The notes under the pieces are model-generated. The model had not been told where the DNA came from, made no database searches, and saw only the letters and a program-made list of their open reading frames with translations. The position numbers were made by a program, and so were the translations under genes. Below are positions 22,700-33,714 of a DNA stretch of 64,000 nucleotides, one piece after another. The stretch comes from Thalassia testudinum. Taxonomy: Eukaryota; Streptophyta; Magnoliopsida; Alismatales; Hydrocharitaceae. The DNA lies in the NCBI GenBank assembly GCA_037157565.1, contig JAZHRO010000046.1, positions 14,792,501 through 14,856,500 on the forward strand, given 5' to 3'. Numbering within the stretch: position 1 is the first letter of the stretch; each line of letters starts with the position of its first letter.

Positions 22700-23892
22700 A
22701 CCCAGTAGTAGTGGTATCAGATATTGGTTCAAAATATAGGAGCGAAATGATATAATTGACAAGTCTGAGATCTTGAGGCTTAATAAAGGGTTATATTCTC
22801 TGTCCATTAATAGTGAAAGATTCAAATTTGCCAATCTCAGTGATCTCAGTAGCTCCATTGTCAAATACTCTCTCAATAGTGAAAGGTCGAGTCCATTTAG
22901 ATCTAAGTTTCCCTGGGAAGAGTTTGAGTCGTGAATCAAATAGGACCTTTTAACCAGGGTGAAAAGTTTTCCTACTGATGCGGCGATCATGGAAGATCTT
23001 GAGTTTGTCCTTATAGATCCTCGAGCTTTCATAACATTCATTCCTTAACTCATCAAGCTCAGAAATTTGTAGTCTTTTATGATCACCAGCTTTCTCTAAG
23101 TCTAAGTTACACTTTCTGATGGCCCAATAAGCTTTGCACTCAAGTTCTACGAGAAGATGACAGGGTTTCTCATCTACTAGTCTAAAAGGAGACATGCCTA
23201 ATGGGATTTTGTGAGATGTCATATATGCCCACAAAGCATCAGAAAGCTAAAAAGACCAATCTTTCCTGTCTAGCCTAATAGTAGTCTGCAAAATCTTCTT
23301 GATCTCATGATTGGATACTTCAGCTAGTCCATTTGTCTAAGGATGGTAAGGTGTTGAAATCCTATGTGTCACCCCAAACTTTTGTAGCAAGAATGAAAGT
23401 GGATATTCTTGATATGAGACCCTCCATCACTAACGATGGCTTTTGGTACCCCAAAACGAGAAAAGATATAATCTGAACAAAATCATTGATAGCTCTATGA
23501 TCATTAGTTCTCGAGGGGATGGCTTCAATCCATTTTGAAACATAATCTATAGCCAACAAGATGTACTCAAAGCCATGAGAATTTAGAAAAAGTCCCATGA
23601 AGTCAATGCCCCGTATATCAAAGACCTTGCATACTAAAATCGGATTTAAGGGCATCATGTCTTAGTAGCCAATACTAATGAGAGACTGGTAGCGTGAACA
23701 TGCCCTATTATATTTGCATGCATCTTTGAAGATTGTGGGCCAAAATAATCCACTTTGTAAGACTTTGGCAATAGTCTTTTTGCTAGAGAAGTGATCGCCA
23801 CACACTTGGCCATGGTAGAATGATAGGATGCTATCTATCTCCTTATCAGGGGTACACTTTCTAATGATCTTGTCAGGGCAAAGCTTAAACAA
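22700..23892 (-). pseudogene. pol: Gypsy integrase, Tat/Athila type, truncated and frameshifted (element D)
   Basis: Integrase inserts the cDNA copy of the element into chromosomes. Reading the minus strand from 23892: the zinc-binding region HGQVCGDHFSSKKTIAKV ... CKYNRACSRYQ, then the catalytic core with [12 protein letters not shown] and [18 protein letters not shown], typical of Tat/Athila pol. A frameshift near 23360 follows. The core's end appears at 23234-22950 (IPLGMSPFRLV, VELECKAYWAIRKCN). In another frame, at about 22950-22780, is the C-terminal domain (DSRLKLFPGKLRSKWTRPF, then FTINGQRI). RT and RNase H should lie upstream, but element E is inserted at 23894 and the sequence beyond E is unrelated. 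At least three breaks make it inactive. It is the only integrase of this group in the window. Confidence 0.85.
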
Positions 23893-24578
23893 CTGATGTG
23901 GGCACGCTTCGCGAATTAAAAATCAAGGTTTTGAGGACCCATCGTCGTAGCTCATAAAATGCACCTATCAAATAAAATTTATACCGAAACTCCAAGGGAG
24001 TCCTGGGTCAAACACGAGGAGGCGAACGTTTGGTTTTATAAAAATCCACGTTTCTCTTTTTATTTGTTTATTCATTTTTTTCTTTTCTAATTTTTTTGTA
24101 ATTTTAATAGGGCAAGAGATTAGGTCGATGAAAACTTTATCTACTTGCAAAAATGTGTGAGAGAGAGAATAATCATCTATTTATGAACAACTGTTTGTTA
24201 CAACTACGAAAGTAGGAAAACTACACTATGAAAGTGCAAAAAGATAAAAAGAGGTGAGAGAAATCCCCCTCGACGGCTGCTCGAAGGAAGACTCGCTCTG
24301 ACGTTGCCTGGAGGAAGGTGGTGAGGAGCGAGACGAAGGAGGACGTAACCGGAGGACGAAGGATGGGGCAAGATGGCGTCGCGGCAAGGATCTTCTTCCC
24401 AAAGGGTGGTGAGAGGACGGCCACGGGATTCTCCACGAATGGGGATGAGAGGTGGGAAAACTATTTGATTTTCTACTCTGGAGGAGCATCCCAGGCTTGG
24501 GACAAGCTCTCTCTAGAGCCTTAGAGGTGGTGAGAGGAAGAAAGGAAGAGATGGTTTGGAATGGTGGTGGGTAGGTCC

Positions 24579-24586
24579 TTTTATAG
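24579..24586 (-). promoter_or_regulatory. TATA box in E's 3' LTR
   Basis: Minus strand CTATAAAAGGACC, very similar to K's CTATAAAAGGAGAC. The 5' LTR lacks it (see 30400). Confidence 0.75.
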
Positions 24587-24695
24587 TGGAGGAGGAAGAA
24601 CAAATTTGCATCTGGGTCATTACTGACGTCCATAAACGTCGTTGCAGTTGTGGCTGAAGATCCACCCTTCAACTCCTCTTTCTGGCTTGCGTAGA

Positions 24696-24727
24696 CCATT
24701 AGTGATAGCTACAAGTGTAACTAAAGG
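24696..24727 (-). repeat. Hairpin upstream of TATA, E 3' LTR
   Basis: Minus strand CCTTTAGT ... ACTAATGG, imperfect arms about 110 bases upstream of the TATA box. The same element exists in E's other LTR and in both LTRs of K. Confidence 0.6.
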
Positions 24728-25381
24728 CCGTGTCACAGAAGATCCATGCTCACCCCGCTGGCACTTGCATCGCGCGTTGCGCGCTTCACGCGCCTGTGCT
24801 CCCCGCGCTGTGTCGCACGCACGTGCGTTGGCATGATCTGCACTGTTGCTACACGCAGTTGCGACTGTGCATGGTGCGCTGCTGCTGGCTGGCATTGGGC
24901 AGCTTGGATGGTGCCACATGGCGCCATCTGGGTTGTCCATTCTTCTTTCTTTTCTAAATGGTGCCATGGTACTCAGATTGAGATGATTCCCACGCTGTTG
25001 GACTGCGATTGTCGCTCCGGATCCATCCGTATGGTTGGATTTTCCATTTGAAACCCGTATGGATGTCGCATTGCCCCCTAGCTATTGATTTTCCTTGGAC
25101 TTCGTATGATGCTACAGTTCTCCGATCTAGACGATTTTAGAGGCGTTAGACTCTGATCGTTGTCTTAATCAAATCCATATTGTCCAATCATCCATCTAAG
25201 GCCCTAAAATAAGTCTTCTTCTCTCTTGACCATAAAAAGGACCTAATTAACCTAAAATATATACAACTACTCTAAATTCAAAATGATGCATGTTATGCAA
25301 TATTTATAACATGATATGTAAATCTAAGCCTAGGAACATGCATGAAGAGGCATTTTAGCTTAAATAGATGTGTCTATATCA

Positions 25382-25419
25382 TACCCCCGTGCCTATCTTT
25401 TGCTAGTCCTTAGCAAATT
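25382..25419 (-). promoter_or_regulatory. Hairpin and polypurine site before E's 3' LTR
   Basis: Minus strand TTTGCTAAGGACTAGCAAAA, then GATAGGCACGGGGGTA and TGATATAG of the LTR. A standard plus-strand primer position. Confidence 0.8.
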
Positions 25420-25937
25420 AAACTACATGCCTTGTATAAAATCAAAATTAGGATTAGATCGCTTAGGCCTAAGTTGTTTATTAATAACAGAAAATTTCCA
25501 CTAAGGTCCTAAACTATGAAGACTCAACAGTAACCAAGTGCCTGCCAGAATGTAGATCGCCCAAGTCCTCGCCTTATTTGAAAAGGGAAGATACATTTTT
25601 TATTTTTCTTCTTTTCTAAATTTTTGTACTTTTGGAGTTTGAGAGTTTCAGGATAACTTTTTACAGCTACCCGACCTGCTCAAAACTCGAAAAGGGCTCA
25701 AGTGCTAAGCATCTTGTGAAAATAGTGAAAGACTCACTAGGCGGCTGTTAAAATGGACTTCGGATTTCTACGACCCTAGGTGACCTTGCCTAGAGGTTTA
25801 TCTTTTCGAGCGATAGCTTTCTCACTACTTCTATTTATGGGGTCAACACAAGGGCGAACCCAGTGTATATCTCCCCGATTTATTCTACTTCCCCACTTCT
25901 TCCCTAAGTGTTTTGGGGATTATTGTGCATTTTTTTG

Positions 25938-26000
25938 TGAGCTAGGTCCTGGACAACCGGCCAATGGGCTGTTACCCATGGCAACTTGTCATCCATACTT
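25938..26000 (-). repeat. Conserved duplicated block, distal copy (E)
   Basis: Minus strand ATGACAAGTTGCCATGGGTA, ACAGCCCATTGGCCGG, TTGTCCAGGACCTAG. Its partner is 26150-26212; K has the same pair (59851-59915 and 60067-60122). Confidence 0.65.
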
Positions 26001-26149
26001 GTGAGGTGAAGTGTGGTTTTGTTTATTTTTTATTTTTTTCTCCTTTTTTATTTTTTTTCTTTTTCTTTTTGTTTGTTTTTTTTTTTTTAAGTAGGTGGCT
26101 TTCCTGATCTAAGATTTACCTAAAGGCAGTACAATGAAAATGGTTTTGT

Positions 26150-26212
26150 GATTGGGCTCCGGACAATTGACTGATGAGTTGTTACCACCGACAACTTGCT
26201 AGCCATACCACC
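26150..26212 (-). repeat. Conserved duplicated block, proximal copy (E)
   Basis: Minus strand TATGGCTAGCAAGTTGTCGG, then TGGTAACAACTCATC and TTGTCCGGAGCCCAATC. It lies about 210 bases from the other copy, as in K. Confidence 0.65.
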
Positions 26213-26631
26213 CTAGATATTTCATTAGCTACCCAATTTTCAAAGAAATCGTTGAAAAGTGAGTCAGTGCAAAAAATGTGTGTAGATGCTTAGGTTTAAA
26301 GTCCCTCCAAATCAGAGGGTGGGTTGATAAGTCACATCTTATCATCTCAATTTATTTACCAACTTAAAATGAATTTTAATTGGCGAGGACTCGAGACTAA
26401 GTCCACATTCGAGTGGACACTCGGGCTAATTAAGCCCGAAGACCTGAACAGTCTAAGTGTTTAGCTCCTCTTGTATCATTTCTTAAAGTTAATAACTTCC
26501 AAATGCCTAAGTTCTCTTTTCCTAATTTCTTTCTTTTTTTTATCCTTTTCAAATTTTCAATTTTTTTTTTTAATTTGATAAGAAACTAAAAGAAATTCTA
26601 TGGAGTTAACATAATGATTTCAAGAATTGAT

Positions 26632-26672
26632 TATCCACCTCCATGCTTAAATAATGCAATGTCCTCATTGTA
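26632..26672 (-). promoter_or_regulatory. Internal polypurine-like site of E
   Basis: Minus strand ACAATGAGGACATTGCATT, then AAGCATGGAGGTGGATA, 1.2 kb upstream of the LTR-proximal site. Confidence 0.75.
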
Positions 26673-26963
26673 AAAACAAAGACATGAAAAGGGTAGAGTA
26701 AACAGAATATCACCTGAATTGAGAGTATACACGTGCTAAGTTTAATGCCTTCAGCTAGGCATAATATACATACAAGAAGAAATTGAGAATTCACAAGTGC
26801 GGGTCAGAATCAAAATAAAAAGATTAATCTTGAAACTTGCTAATAGATGTCCACAGACGTGGACCAGATTATGGTGTAGACCTATGCCCCAGGGTCGAGT
26901 GGTTCTCACGTTCTAGATGAAAATCACCCAGAACTGAAGGTTGTTGTGTTTATGGGGTCGGAC

Positions 26964-28475
26964 CTACAGTTTAGTGGTGTGGAAGCCAAGACCAAAGTGT
27001 CGGACAACAGGTAAAGATGATTCAATAGGTGTGGTTATCCACTTAACATCTAGCTCAAAAAAATAATCAGTTATTTTGAGCTTGGGTTGCACATGAAAGA
27101 TATCATAAGGGTCCTGGTAGAAAGTAGGTGGTTTCAGGTCAACAGGTACCCTTAGATCCAAATTCAAAGTTCCCTCAAAATTAGCCTCCCAAATTTTTAT
27201 TTCAACATTCCTATCCTCCAACATCAAGTGCTCAGGTTCCGAGACCTCTAGCAGACCGTTCACCCCATAAGATTTACCCAAGTCCAGAAATCATGGCTGA
27301 CTTAGAATTGACTTGGGTACAATAATTTCCAAATCAAAATCAATCCCTTTGAGGTGTGGTTGAGGAATGGAGCTATTGATTGAATCTTCTAGTAAATGAG
27401 GATTCGAATCCTCTAAGTTAGCCCCAACTGAATCTAAATCTTTAATAATTGGGCTATCAAACGGTTTGTCAAATTCCTCAAGCCCGTTTGTCTCACTAAA
27501 ATCATCTTCTTTATGCTCAAGTGAGACTTCACTAAGAGATTCTTCACCTTCAGAGTCAAAGAATCCATGATCCTCATTTATATATGTCTCAAAATTGATT
27601 GTCATTTCCTGGTTCAAAGAGACATATTTTTCCTTGCTCCCTGGCTCGAGGATCTCGGGTGAATCAATCGGTTCATCCTCAATGGGTTGCTCTAGCCCAA
27701 CTTGGTCATCTCCAGTCTCAGAATATGTATCCCCCCCGACAAGTGCCTGAGCGGGTTTAGACATTGAATCTCCTGACGGGGGTTCATCTTGAGAATCATC
27801 CCAAGATTTGACTAGGGCAACCACAAATTTCATCCTCAACCTCGACAATTTCGTAAGAAAAAACTCACCCAGGTCCCTATCCTTAACACTTTGGAGCAAA
27901 TCCAATAAAGAACTATTAAGTTCATCAATCATTTTGATCATAGGCTCTAGTGCTTCAGTGCATGGTGTTGGCTGAGCTTCTAAAGATTGTATAGTATTCC
28001 TCAAATTAGCCAACACACTATAATAGATCTAGTTCACTTGAACTGATTGGTTCAATTTAGGTTTGGGTGGGTTTGGATTAAATCTAGGGGAGTCAAGATG
28101 TCGAGGTTCTCGGGTCCCTCCCTAAAAGTAGGTCATTCTAGGTTGTTCAAAGGATGGTGGAAACCTATATTCAGTGGAATACTGGGGAGGGTAGGTGTTA
28201 TAATCATTATATCCTTCCTGATTGTAGATCAGGTTGGTTTGGTCATCAAAGGATGGAGATCCATAATTGTTGTTGGTATGGGAAGGATAGCAATCATAGT
28301 CTTGTTGTCTAAGGTCAGGCCCTGGACATTGAGGTTTGGATTCGTATCCCCAATCAAAGTTATCCTGGCTAGTGGATGGGTAATCATAAGTCAAGTCGGG
28401 ATAGTAATCATCTTGAGGATACGTGTTGGTAGGAGGGTAGGATTGGAAATGTGTGAAATATGTGGAAGGATACAT
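26964..28475 (-). pseudogene. Unknown protein of pol-less element E, homologous to that of K
   Basis: About 500 codons, now in three open blocks on the minus strand. Block 1 (28475-28122) begins MYPSTYFTHFQSYPP and is Tyr/Pro/Asp-rich with YNQEGY. Block 2 (28016-27291) has a helical N-terminus (VLANLRNTIQSLEAQP), the basic LRMKFVVALVKSWDDS, then an acidic run with FDSEGEESLSEVS, ending IVPKSILSQP. Block 3 (27281-26964) contains KIWEANFEGTLNLDLRVP, WITTPIESSLP and GLGFHTTKL. Each block has a counterpart in order in K (57647-59099). After block 3 another frame at about 26920-26840 reads WGIGLHHNLVHVCGHLL, as in K. Breaks are a TAG at about 28122, a TAG before block 2 and a shift near 27285. No zinc knuckle, protease or polymerase motif is present. 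Family not recognised. Conservation in two distinct elements argues for a real former protein, perhaps gag-like. Confidence 0.7.
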
Positions 28476-28510
28476 TATGGAGTAGGAGGGAAAACATAAT
28501 AGAGAAAGGT

Positions 28511-28530
28511 GCCCTACAGTACAAGCAATC
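28511..28530 (-). promoter_or_regulatory. Candidate splice acceptor in E's leader
   Basis: Minus strand GATTGCTTGTACTGTAGGGC, a pyrimidine/TG-rich run ending in TAG about 35 bases before the ATG. K has the near-identical GATTGCTTGTATTGTAGGGC at 57605-57624. Conservation suggests function, and splicing is one possibility. Confidence 0.35.
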
Positions 28531-28649
28531 AACCTTGTCCTTAGTTGGGTTAGCCTAAAGACCTACATACTCCCAGGACCCTTCTTGAGATTAAAAACAA
28601 TTTGGTCTACTTTTATCCGATCAATCCAACCAAATAGGAGGGACTAGGG

Positions 28650-28738
28650 AGAAGGATCTTCCTTTGGCTTGCACCTCTGGTTCCTAGTGTACCCCCCAAC
28701 CGTGGTCGTTTGACACTACTCTCCTAGCTAGACATCAG
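28650..28738 (-). repeat. Conserved leader block (E)
   Basis: Minus strand GATGTCTAGCTAGGAGAGTA, then GGGGTACACTAGGAACCAGA and GCCAAAGGAAGATCC. K (57392-57480) and A (2632-2709) carry the same series at the same distance from the primer site side, outside any open frame. Confidence 0.65.
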
Positions 28739-29699
28739 ATGGACTAGCAGAAGTAGATTTCTTGAAAAAACTATCAGTCTGAGCTTCGAAGAGTGAATCA
28801 ATCCTTAAGGCCAATGTGTACTCAGTTTTAATTAGGCTTGGGATGATTGTGCTCTTGGAATGTGATGGGCCCTTTAGATGGGTTGTGCCCTTAATGATCA
28901 GTTAAAATGTGTGTACGTGCACAACCAGGGTTTGCAAACAAGGTTATTTGATGATGTGTCTTTTAGGATTTAACCTTGTTTAGTAGCTTTTAGGGTTTAC
29001 TCTTAGGTATATTCAATCAAGTTTAGGAGAACACTCCAAGTTTTGAAAGCAGGGGTGTAGACGTGTTCCTTTAAAAATAAAAAATAATGTGGAGTGCCTA
29101 GTTCAGCCCTAAGAATCAACCCTAAGTGGCAAGCTACTTGATGAATCACTTTTATCTTAAGTGGTGCAGCCCAAACAGTTCAATCAATTTGCCTATTGCA
29201 CCACTTAGTTAAGGTACACAGAAATGTTTGACCTATTTAGATTTCTACTCACTTATTTATGTGTTGAATTAGGTGTACCAGGTCCATAGGTCAGATCTCG
29301 GTTAAGTGGTAGAATCGATGTGATTATGCGCCTCAGGGTAGGAAGTTGTGGGTGTTAAGTGTGTAGCTTTCAAAAAATCCCACAAGAGAAGAGCCTTTTT
29401 TTTGTTATAAATGCGGGGGTGAGATGAGTGGAGGTGGCAAACAAATAACCAAATCTATCCTAGGGTTTATAAAAAGCACCTAAGTTGATTTAGGTTTGAA
29501 TTATTAGTGTGGTGAAATGAACTAGTGGGTAGGGGTGGTGGGGATAAACTTACAAAACTTTCATCCGCACTTTTCTCCGATCTAACCACTTTGGCCCACC
29601 TCGGAAGAGTACCTGCAATCATAGCAAGATCAGAGAAAAAGTGAGATAAAAGTTAGGTAAGGCAGAAAAAGCACGGAAAAAAAACCAAAGAGCATTGCC

Positions 29700-29717
29700 T
29701 CCCCGGCAGCAACGCCA
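29700..29717 (-). other. Primer binding site of E (tRNA-Asp type)
   Basis: The plus strand TCCCCGGCAGCAACGCCA precedes the LTR start at 29721. Close to the tRNA-Asp complement. Confidence 0.8.
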
Positions 29718-29720
29718 AAA

Positions 29721-30757
29721 TGATGTGGGCATGCTTTGCGAATTAAATCAGGGTTCGGAGGACCTGTGATCGTAGCTCGCAAAATGCGTCTATCAAATAA
29801 AATTTATACCGAAACTCCAATGGAGTCCCGGGTCGAACACGGGAAGGCAAATGTTTTGTTTTATAAAAATCCACATTTCTCTTTTTATTTGTTTATTTCA
29901 TTTTTGTCTTTTCTAATTCTTTTTGTATTTTTAATAAGGCAAGAGATTAGGTCGATGAAAACTTTATCTACTTGCAAAAATGTAAGAGAGAGAGAGAGAA
30001 ATAATCATCTATTCATGAACAACTATTTGTTACAACTACGAAAGTAGGAAAACTACACTATGAAAGCGTAAAAAGATAAAAAGAGGTGAGAGAAATCCCC
30101 CTCGACGGTTGCTCGGAGGACGACTCGCTCTGACGTCGCCTCGAGGAAGGTGGTGAGGAGCGAGACGAAGGAGGATGGAGGATGGGGCAGGACGGCATCA
30201 CGGTGAGGATCTTCTTCCTGAAGGGTGGTGAGAGGACAGTCACGGGATGCTCCATGAATGGGGATGAGAGGTAGGAAAACTATTTGATTTTCTACTCTAG
30301 AGGAGCATCCCGGGCTTTGGACAAGCTCTCTCTAGAGCCTTGGAGATGGTGAGAGGAAGAAAGGAAAAGATGGTTTGGAATGGTGGTGGGTAGGTCCTTT
30401 CAAATTCGCATTTGGGTCATTACTGACATACATAAATGTCGCTGCAGCTATCGTTGAAGATCCACCCTTCAATTCCTCTTTTTGGTGTGCACAGACCATT
30501 AGTGACAGCTGCAAGCATCACTAAAGGCCTGCGTCACTGAAGATCCGCACCCGCCCCACTGGCGCACGCATTGTGCACTACGCACTTCATGTGCTCGTGC
30601 TCCCCGCACCATGTCGCACACGTGCGCTGGCATGCACTGCATTGCTGCTGTGTGCGGCTGTGGCTGTGCGCGGTACGCTGATGCTGGTCGACGTTGGGTG
30701 GCCTGGATGGTGCCACGTGTCACCATCTGGGTCATCCATTCTTCTTTCTTTTTCTTT
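29721..30757 (-). mobile_element. Element E 5' LTR, truncated and lacking TATA
   Basis: Aligns with the 3' LTR from the edge TGATGTGGGCATGC to CATTCTTCTTTCTTTT near 30750, then homology ends. At 30400/30401 about 20 bases including the TATA box are deleted relative to 24580-24600. A hairpin at 30496-30527 (CCTTTAGTGA / TCACTAATGG on the minus strand) is better preserved than in the 3' LTR. Confidence 0.8.
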
Positions 30758-31878
30758 TGTAGGTGGATGGTTATGATCGCCCTTTACGGAATTCTCGATT
30801 GAAGGAGGGTATTGATGTCAAGGTTAGAAAATATGTTGTCTTATCCATTTTCTTTCTAGTGCTGAGAGTAAGTACTTCCACTAAATAAGTAACCCGATAT
30901 CCTCTTGAACACCACCAATCCCCAATAATGCCTCGTGAATAAAATTTACGTATGCTGTGTTGTATTGCATTGTGTTGATAGATATGAGAAAAAAGGAAGA
31001 GAAAAAAAATATATAGAAAAAATCAGGAAAGAAAAAAAAGAAAGAAAAAGAGAAAAAGTAATATAGAAAAGAAACAAAGTTCGAAAAAAATGTTGAGTTC
31101 ATAATTGTGTTTAGTGCATTTATTTCAACTACATTGAGGAAACATTACCCACCACATTTACGATCCACTAAATATGGCCTTAACCTACTTTTCTGTATTT
31201 CTTACCTCCCAAATACTGGCTGAGGAATTCTAACATAGTTGTAGGGTTATCAAGACTTTAATTAAAGTGTTAATGCCATGTGAGACTACTAAATATTGAG
31301 TATATTTACAAATCTGGTGAGACTGTGATCTCAAAAAAGAAAAAAAAGAAAGAAAGAAAAGAAAGAAAAAGGAGAGAGAGTGAGTACAAGGAACAACGAG
31401 AGCATAGTTTCTCTGCCTTTCTCTAAGTTGATTTATTTAATAGTCTGGAAATCTAGATTCTATGGTCTTAGTCTTTATGTAGCACCAAATGAGCATGAGC
31501 CACCAAATAGAAACCCACTTAACTCAAATATCTTCTACCTAAGCTAAAAGCCGGGATAGAAATCATAGATTATTTTATTTTAACATCGAGGGAAGAAGCT
31601 TATCTATCCTGATAGAATTTTACTAAGGGTCAAGTATGAGCTTGAGATGTGGATTGACTTTTCATTTGGGTCGGTTGCATAAGATACATCACTATACTTT
31701 AATAATTGTCTAGATTTCTAGATTTTTGGATGAAAACAAAAAGAAAAGGATCGCTACTCTTACACTTGATAAAAATAATAAGCAGTCCTTTAGGGATCAA
31801 TTTGTAAATAACTTAGTTATATAGTTTGCACTTAGTTTTGCATTTGCTAGGGACTAGCAAGATTTAGGCATGCGTGTA
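30758..31878 (+). mobile_element. Element F: 3' interior fragment
   Basis: Non-coding, A/T-rich (AAAGAAA tracts at 30990-31080 and 31337-31375). A weak relative of the internal polypurine-like site (CATTGAGGAAACATT) lies near 31132. It joins F's LTR, so it should be F's 3' untranslated interior. No reading frame of note. Confidence 0.5.
31843..31878 (+). promoter_or_regulatory. Hairpin and polypurine site before F's LTR
   Basis: TTTGCTAGGGACTAGCAA hairpin, then GATTTAGGCATGCGTGTA and the LTR. The G-run is decayed to GCGTG. Confidence 0.7.
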
Positions 31879-32340
31879 TGATTGCACAGCAATCATAGGA
31901 TTTAAATGACCTAAATTAAGTTAGAACTTAGCATAATTGTAGCATAATTCATGCATCAGCTGCATGCTTTTGCATCTTTACTGCTTTACATACATATTAC
32001 TGCAATAATGTCTATTTGCCACACTAATTAGTTTATTATTTGGTTTTCAGGTAATAAGAAGCTCGGGAGATGGCCTGAAGTTGAAATAAAGTTTGATAGA
32101 GGCCAGAGTTGTAGCAGAGCTTGAGAGAAAGTTTGGAATAAAGTTGTAAATAAGATAGTGTAGGAGAGGCATGCTATGCTATCTTAGGGGATTTTAATGT
32201 TTGAATTGAATATGAAAAACATAGGACATCCCTACACCTATCTCTAGCTTTAGGATATCCTTATCCACCTTGCCAAACCTTAGCTACCTTCCTATTAGGT
32301 CACCTTAGCCTAAAACACCTAAAAACTCACTTTTCAGCAT

Positions 32341-32582
32341 ACCTCTGGACGTCCAGGTAGGATGCTGGAATCCAAGCTCCCTAGATTCCACTCGCAGGAC
32401 TTAAAACCTAAACTAATGCAAAATTGGATGTCCAGATAGTGTATCAGATGTCCAATTTCTGTAGAAACCCAAGATAGAACCTAACCTCCATATTGTTTCA
32501 GTATTGGATGTCCAGACTAAGACTTAGACTTTTGATTTTGAAGTTTAAGTCATCTGATCTTAAGATCAGACATCTGGAACCC
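32341..32582. repeat. GACGTCCA / GACATCTG words in F's LTR
   Basis: CTCTGGACGTCCAGG, TTGGATGTCCAGATA, TCAGATGTCCAATT, TTGGATGTCCAGACT, ATCAGACATCTGGAA. Homologous to the cluster at 13488-13731. Confidence 0.7.
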
Positions 32583-33048
32583 CTCTGAAAAGCTCGTTTT
32601 TGGATTTATGGCTAGACCTTGATTCTTAAGGCTTAGAAACCCCATTCTACACCCTAAGGAACATAATTTAAGGTACCCTAGGCCTAGTATAGTATCCTAT
32701 GACCATCCTAAGAACCTAACTAGGTTCTCACTAAGCCTAATTGACTTGGATCAAGTCAATTACATTCTACCTAGTCAATTGGACTTCTAGAGTCCAATTG
32801 AGCTCAATTCTCAACCAACACAAGTCTAATTGGACTCAGTGAGAGTCCAACTGACTCAAGCCCAATCTAATTGAGAATTTTCTCTTCCAATTGCACACAC
32901 GTTCACTAAATCAAACATGTGATGAGTTTTATTGCACTTATCACCTTAGTAATAAGTTATATGAACCTACTTTTAGAAACCCACCTAAACCCAATTACCT
33001 AGACCTATAGGACTCAACTTAGACCACCTAGCCACCACCTAATTGGTG

Positions 33049-33077
<29 letters not shown>
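33049..33077. repeat. (CA)n microsatellite in F's LTR
   Basis: About 14 CA units. The equivalent part of A's LTR (near 12990-13010) is GT-rich but not a clean repeat. Confidence 0.9.
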
Positions 33078-33080
<3 letters not shown>

Positions 33081-33714
33081 CACCACCACTTGGCCATCCA
33101 CTCTAGAGTATTATAGAGTGGTCCTTCAAGTGGTGCCACATTGAAGACTAAAAATAGTCTTCAAAGAGTCCATAACCTTTCCCTTAGAAAGTGGATCGCA
33201 TATGACCCACTCTCCATGACTTGGATAGCCAATTAGAGGCTTTCTAGAGAATTCCACACTCCTTTAGATAAGCCATTTCCAAGTCTACAAAAAGACTCAA
33301 GTGGATGGCCATGCACCCCCATCTTGGACTCCACCATCTTCCACTCCACCTCCATTCATGATCTCCCTCCTCCACATCCAAAAGCACCTCCAACTCCTCC
33401 TCAAAAGCTCGGCCACACCACCTTGGCTATCCTTCTTTCTCTTCCTCCACCTGAATCCACGACCACTAAAGACCACCTTTGGTGCCCCATTTTCCTATAG
33501 CTTAGTTATTCTTCATGCTTTCTATTCTAGCAGTAATTTTGTGCTTAGTAGTGTAGTATCAACTCCCTCCAAAGTGCATGACTAAGTTCTCCCTGGGCTC
33601 CAGGCATGCACCTCATTTCTGTTAGATTAGTTTTAAGTTCCTTGTGCAAGCTTTCCTCGAGACATGATTGTAAATACTTAGTTCAATGGAACAAAAATCT
33701 TTTTATGAATACTT

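Larger units (their letters stand above)
23894..25381 (-). mobile_element. Element E 3' LTR
   Basis: Plus-strand edges TGATGTGGGCACGC and GTCTATATCA (element strand TGATATAGAC). Aligns with 29721-30757 over its primer-side two thirds. The GC-rich part at 24770-24830 has several GCGC palindromes. Confidence 0.85.
23894..30757 (-). mobile_element. Element E: pol-less LTR retrotransposon inside D's integrase
   Basis: LTRs at 23894-25381 (3') and 29721-30757 (5', truncated) flank a 4.3-kb interior with a tRNA-Asp-type primer site at 29700. Minus strand. The interior encodes the same unknown protein as K and no pol. The outer end of the 5' LTR is missing (about 450 bases), so no target duplication can be confirmed. 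Confidence 0.85.
31879..33700 (+). mobile_element. Element F LTR (family of A), truncated
   Basis: Begins TGATTGCACAGCAATC and follows A's LTR (minus strand of 14199-12863 and 4856-4390) in order, but on the plus strand. Homology stops near 33690, where copia gag sequence begins, so the primer-side end is missing. It is a 3' LTR because an interior hairpin/polypurine site precedes it. Confidence 0.75.

Noticed and set aside
24620..25051. Cys/Ala/Arg-rich frames on both strands
   Set aside because: GC-rich palindromic part of E's LTR; not maintained in the other LTR (30499-30735).
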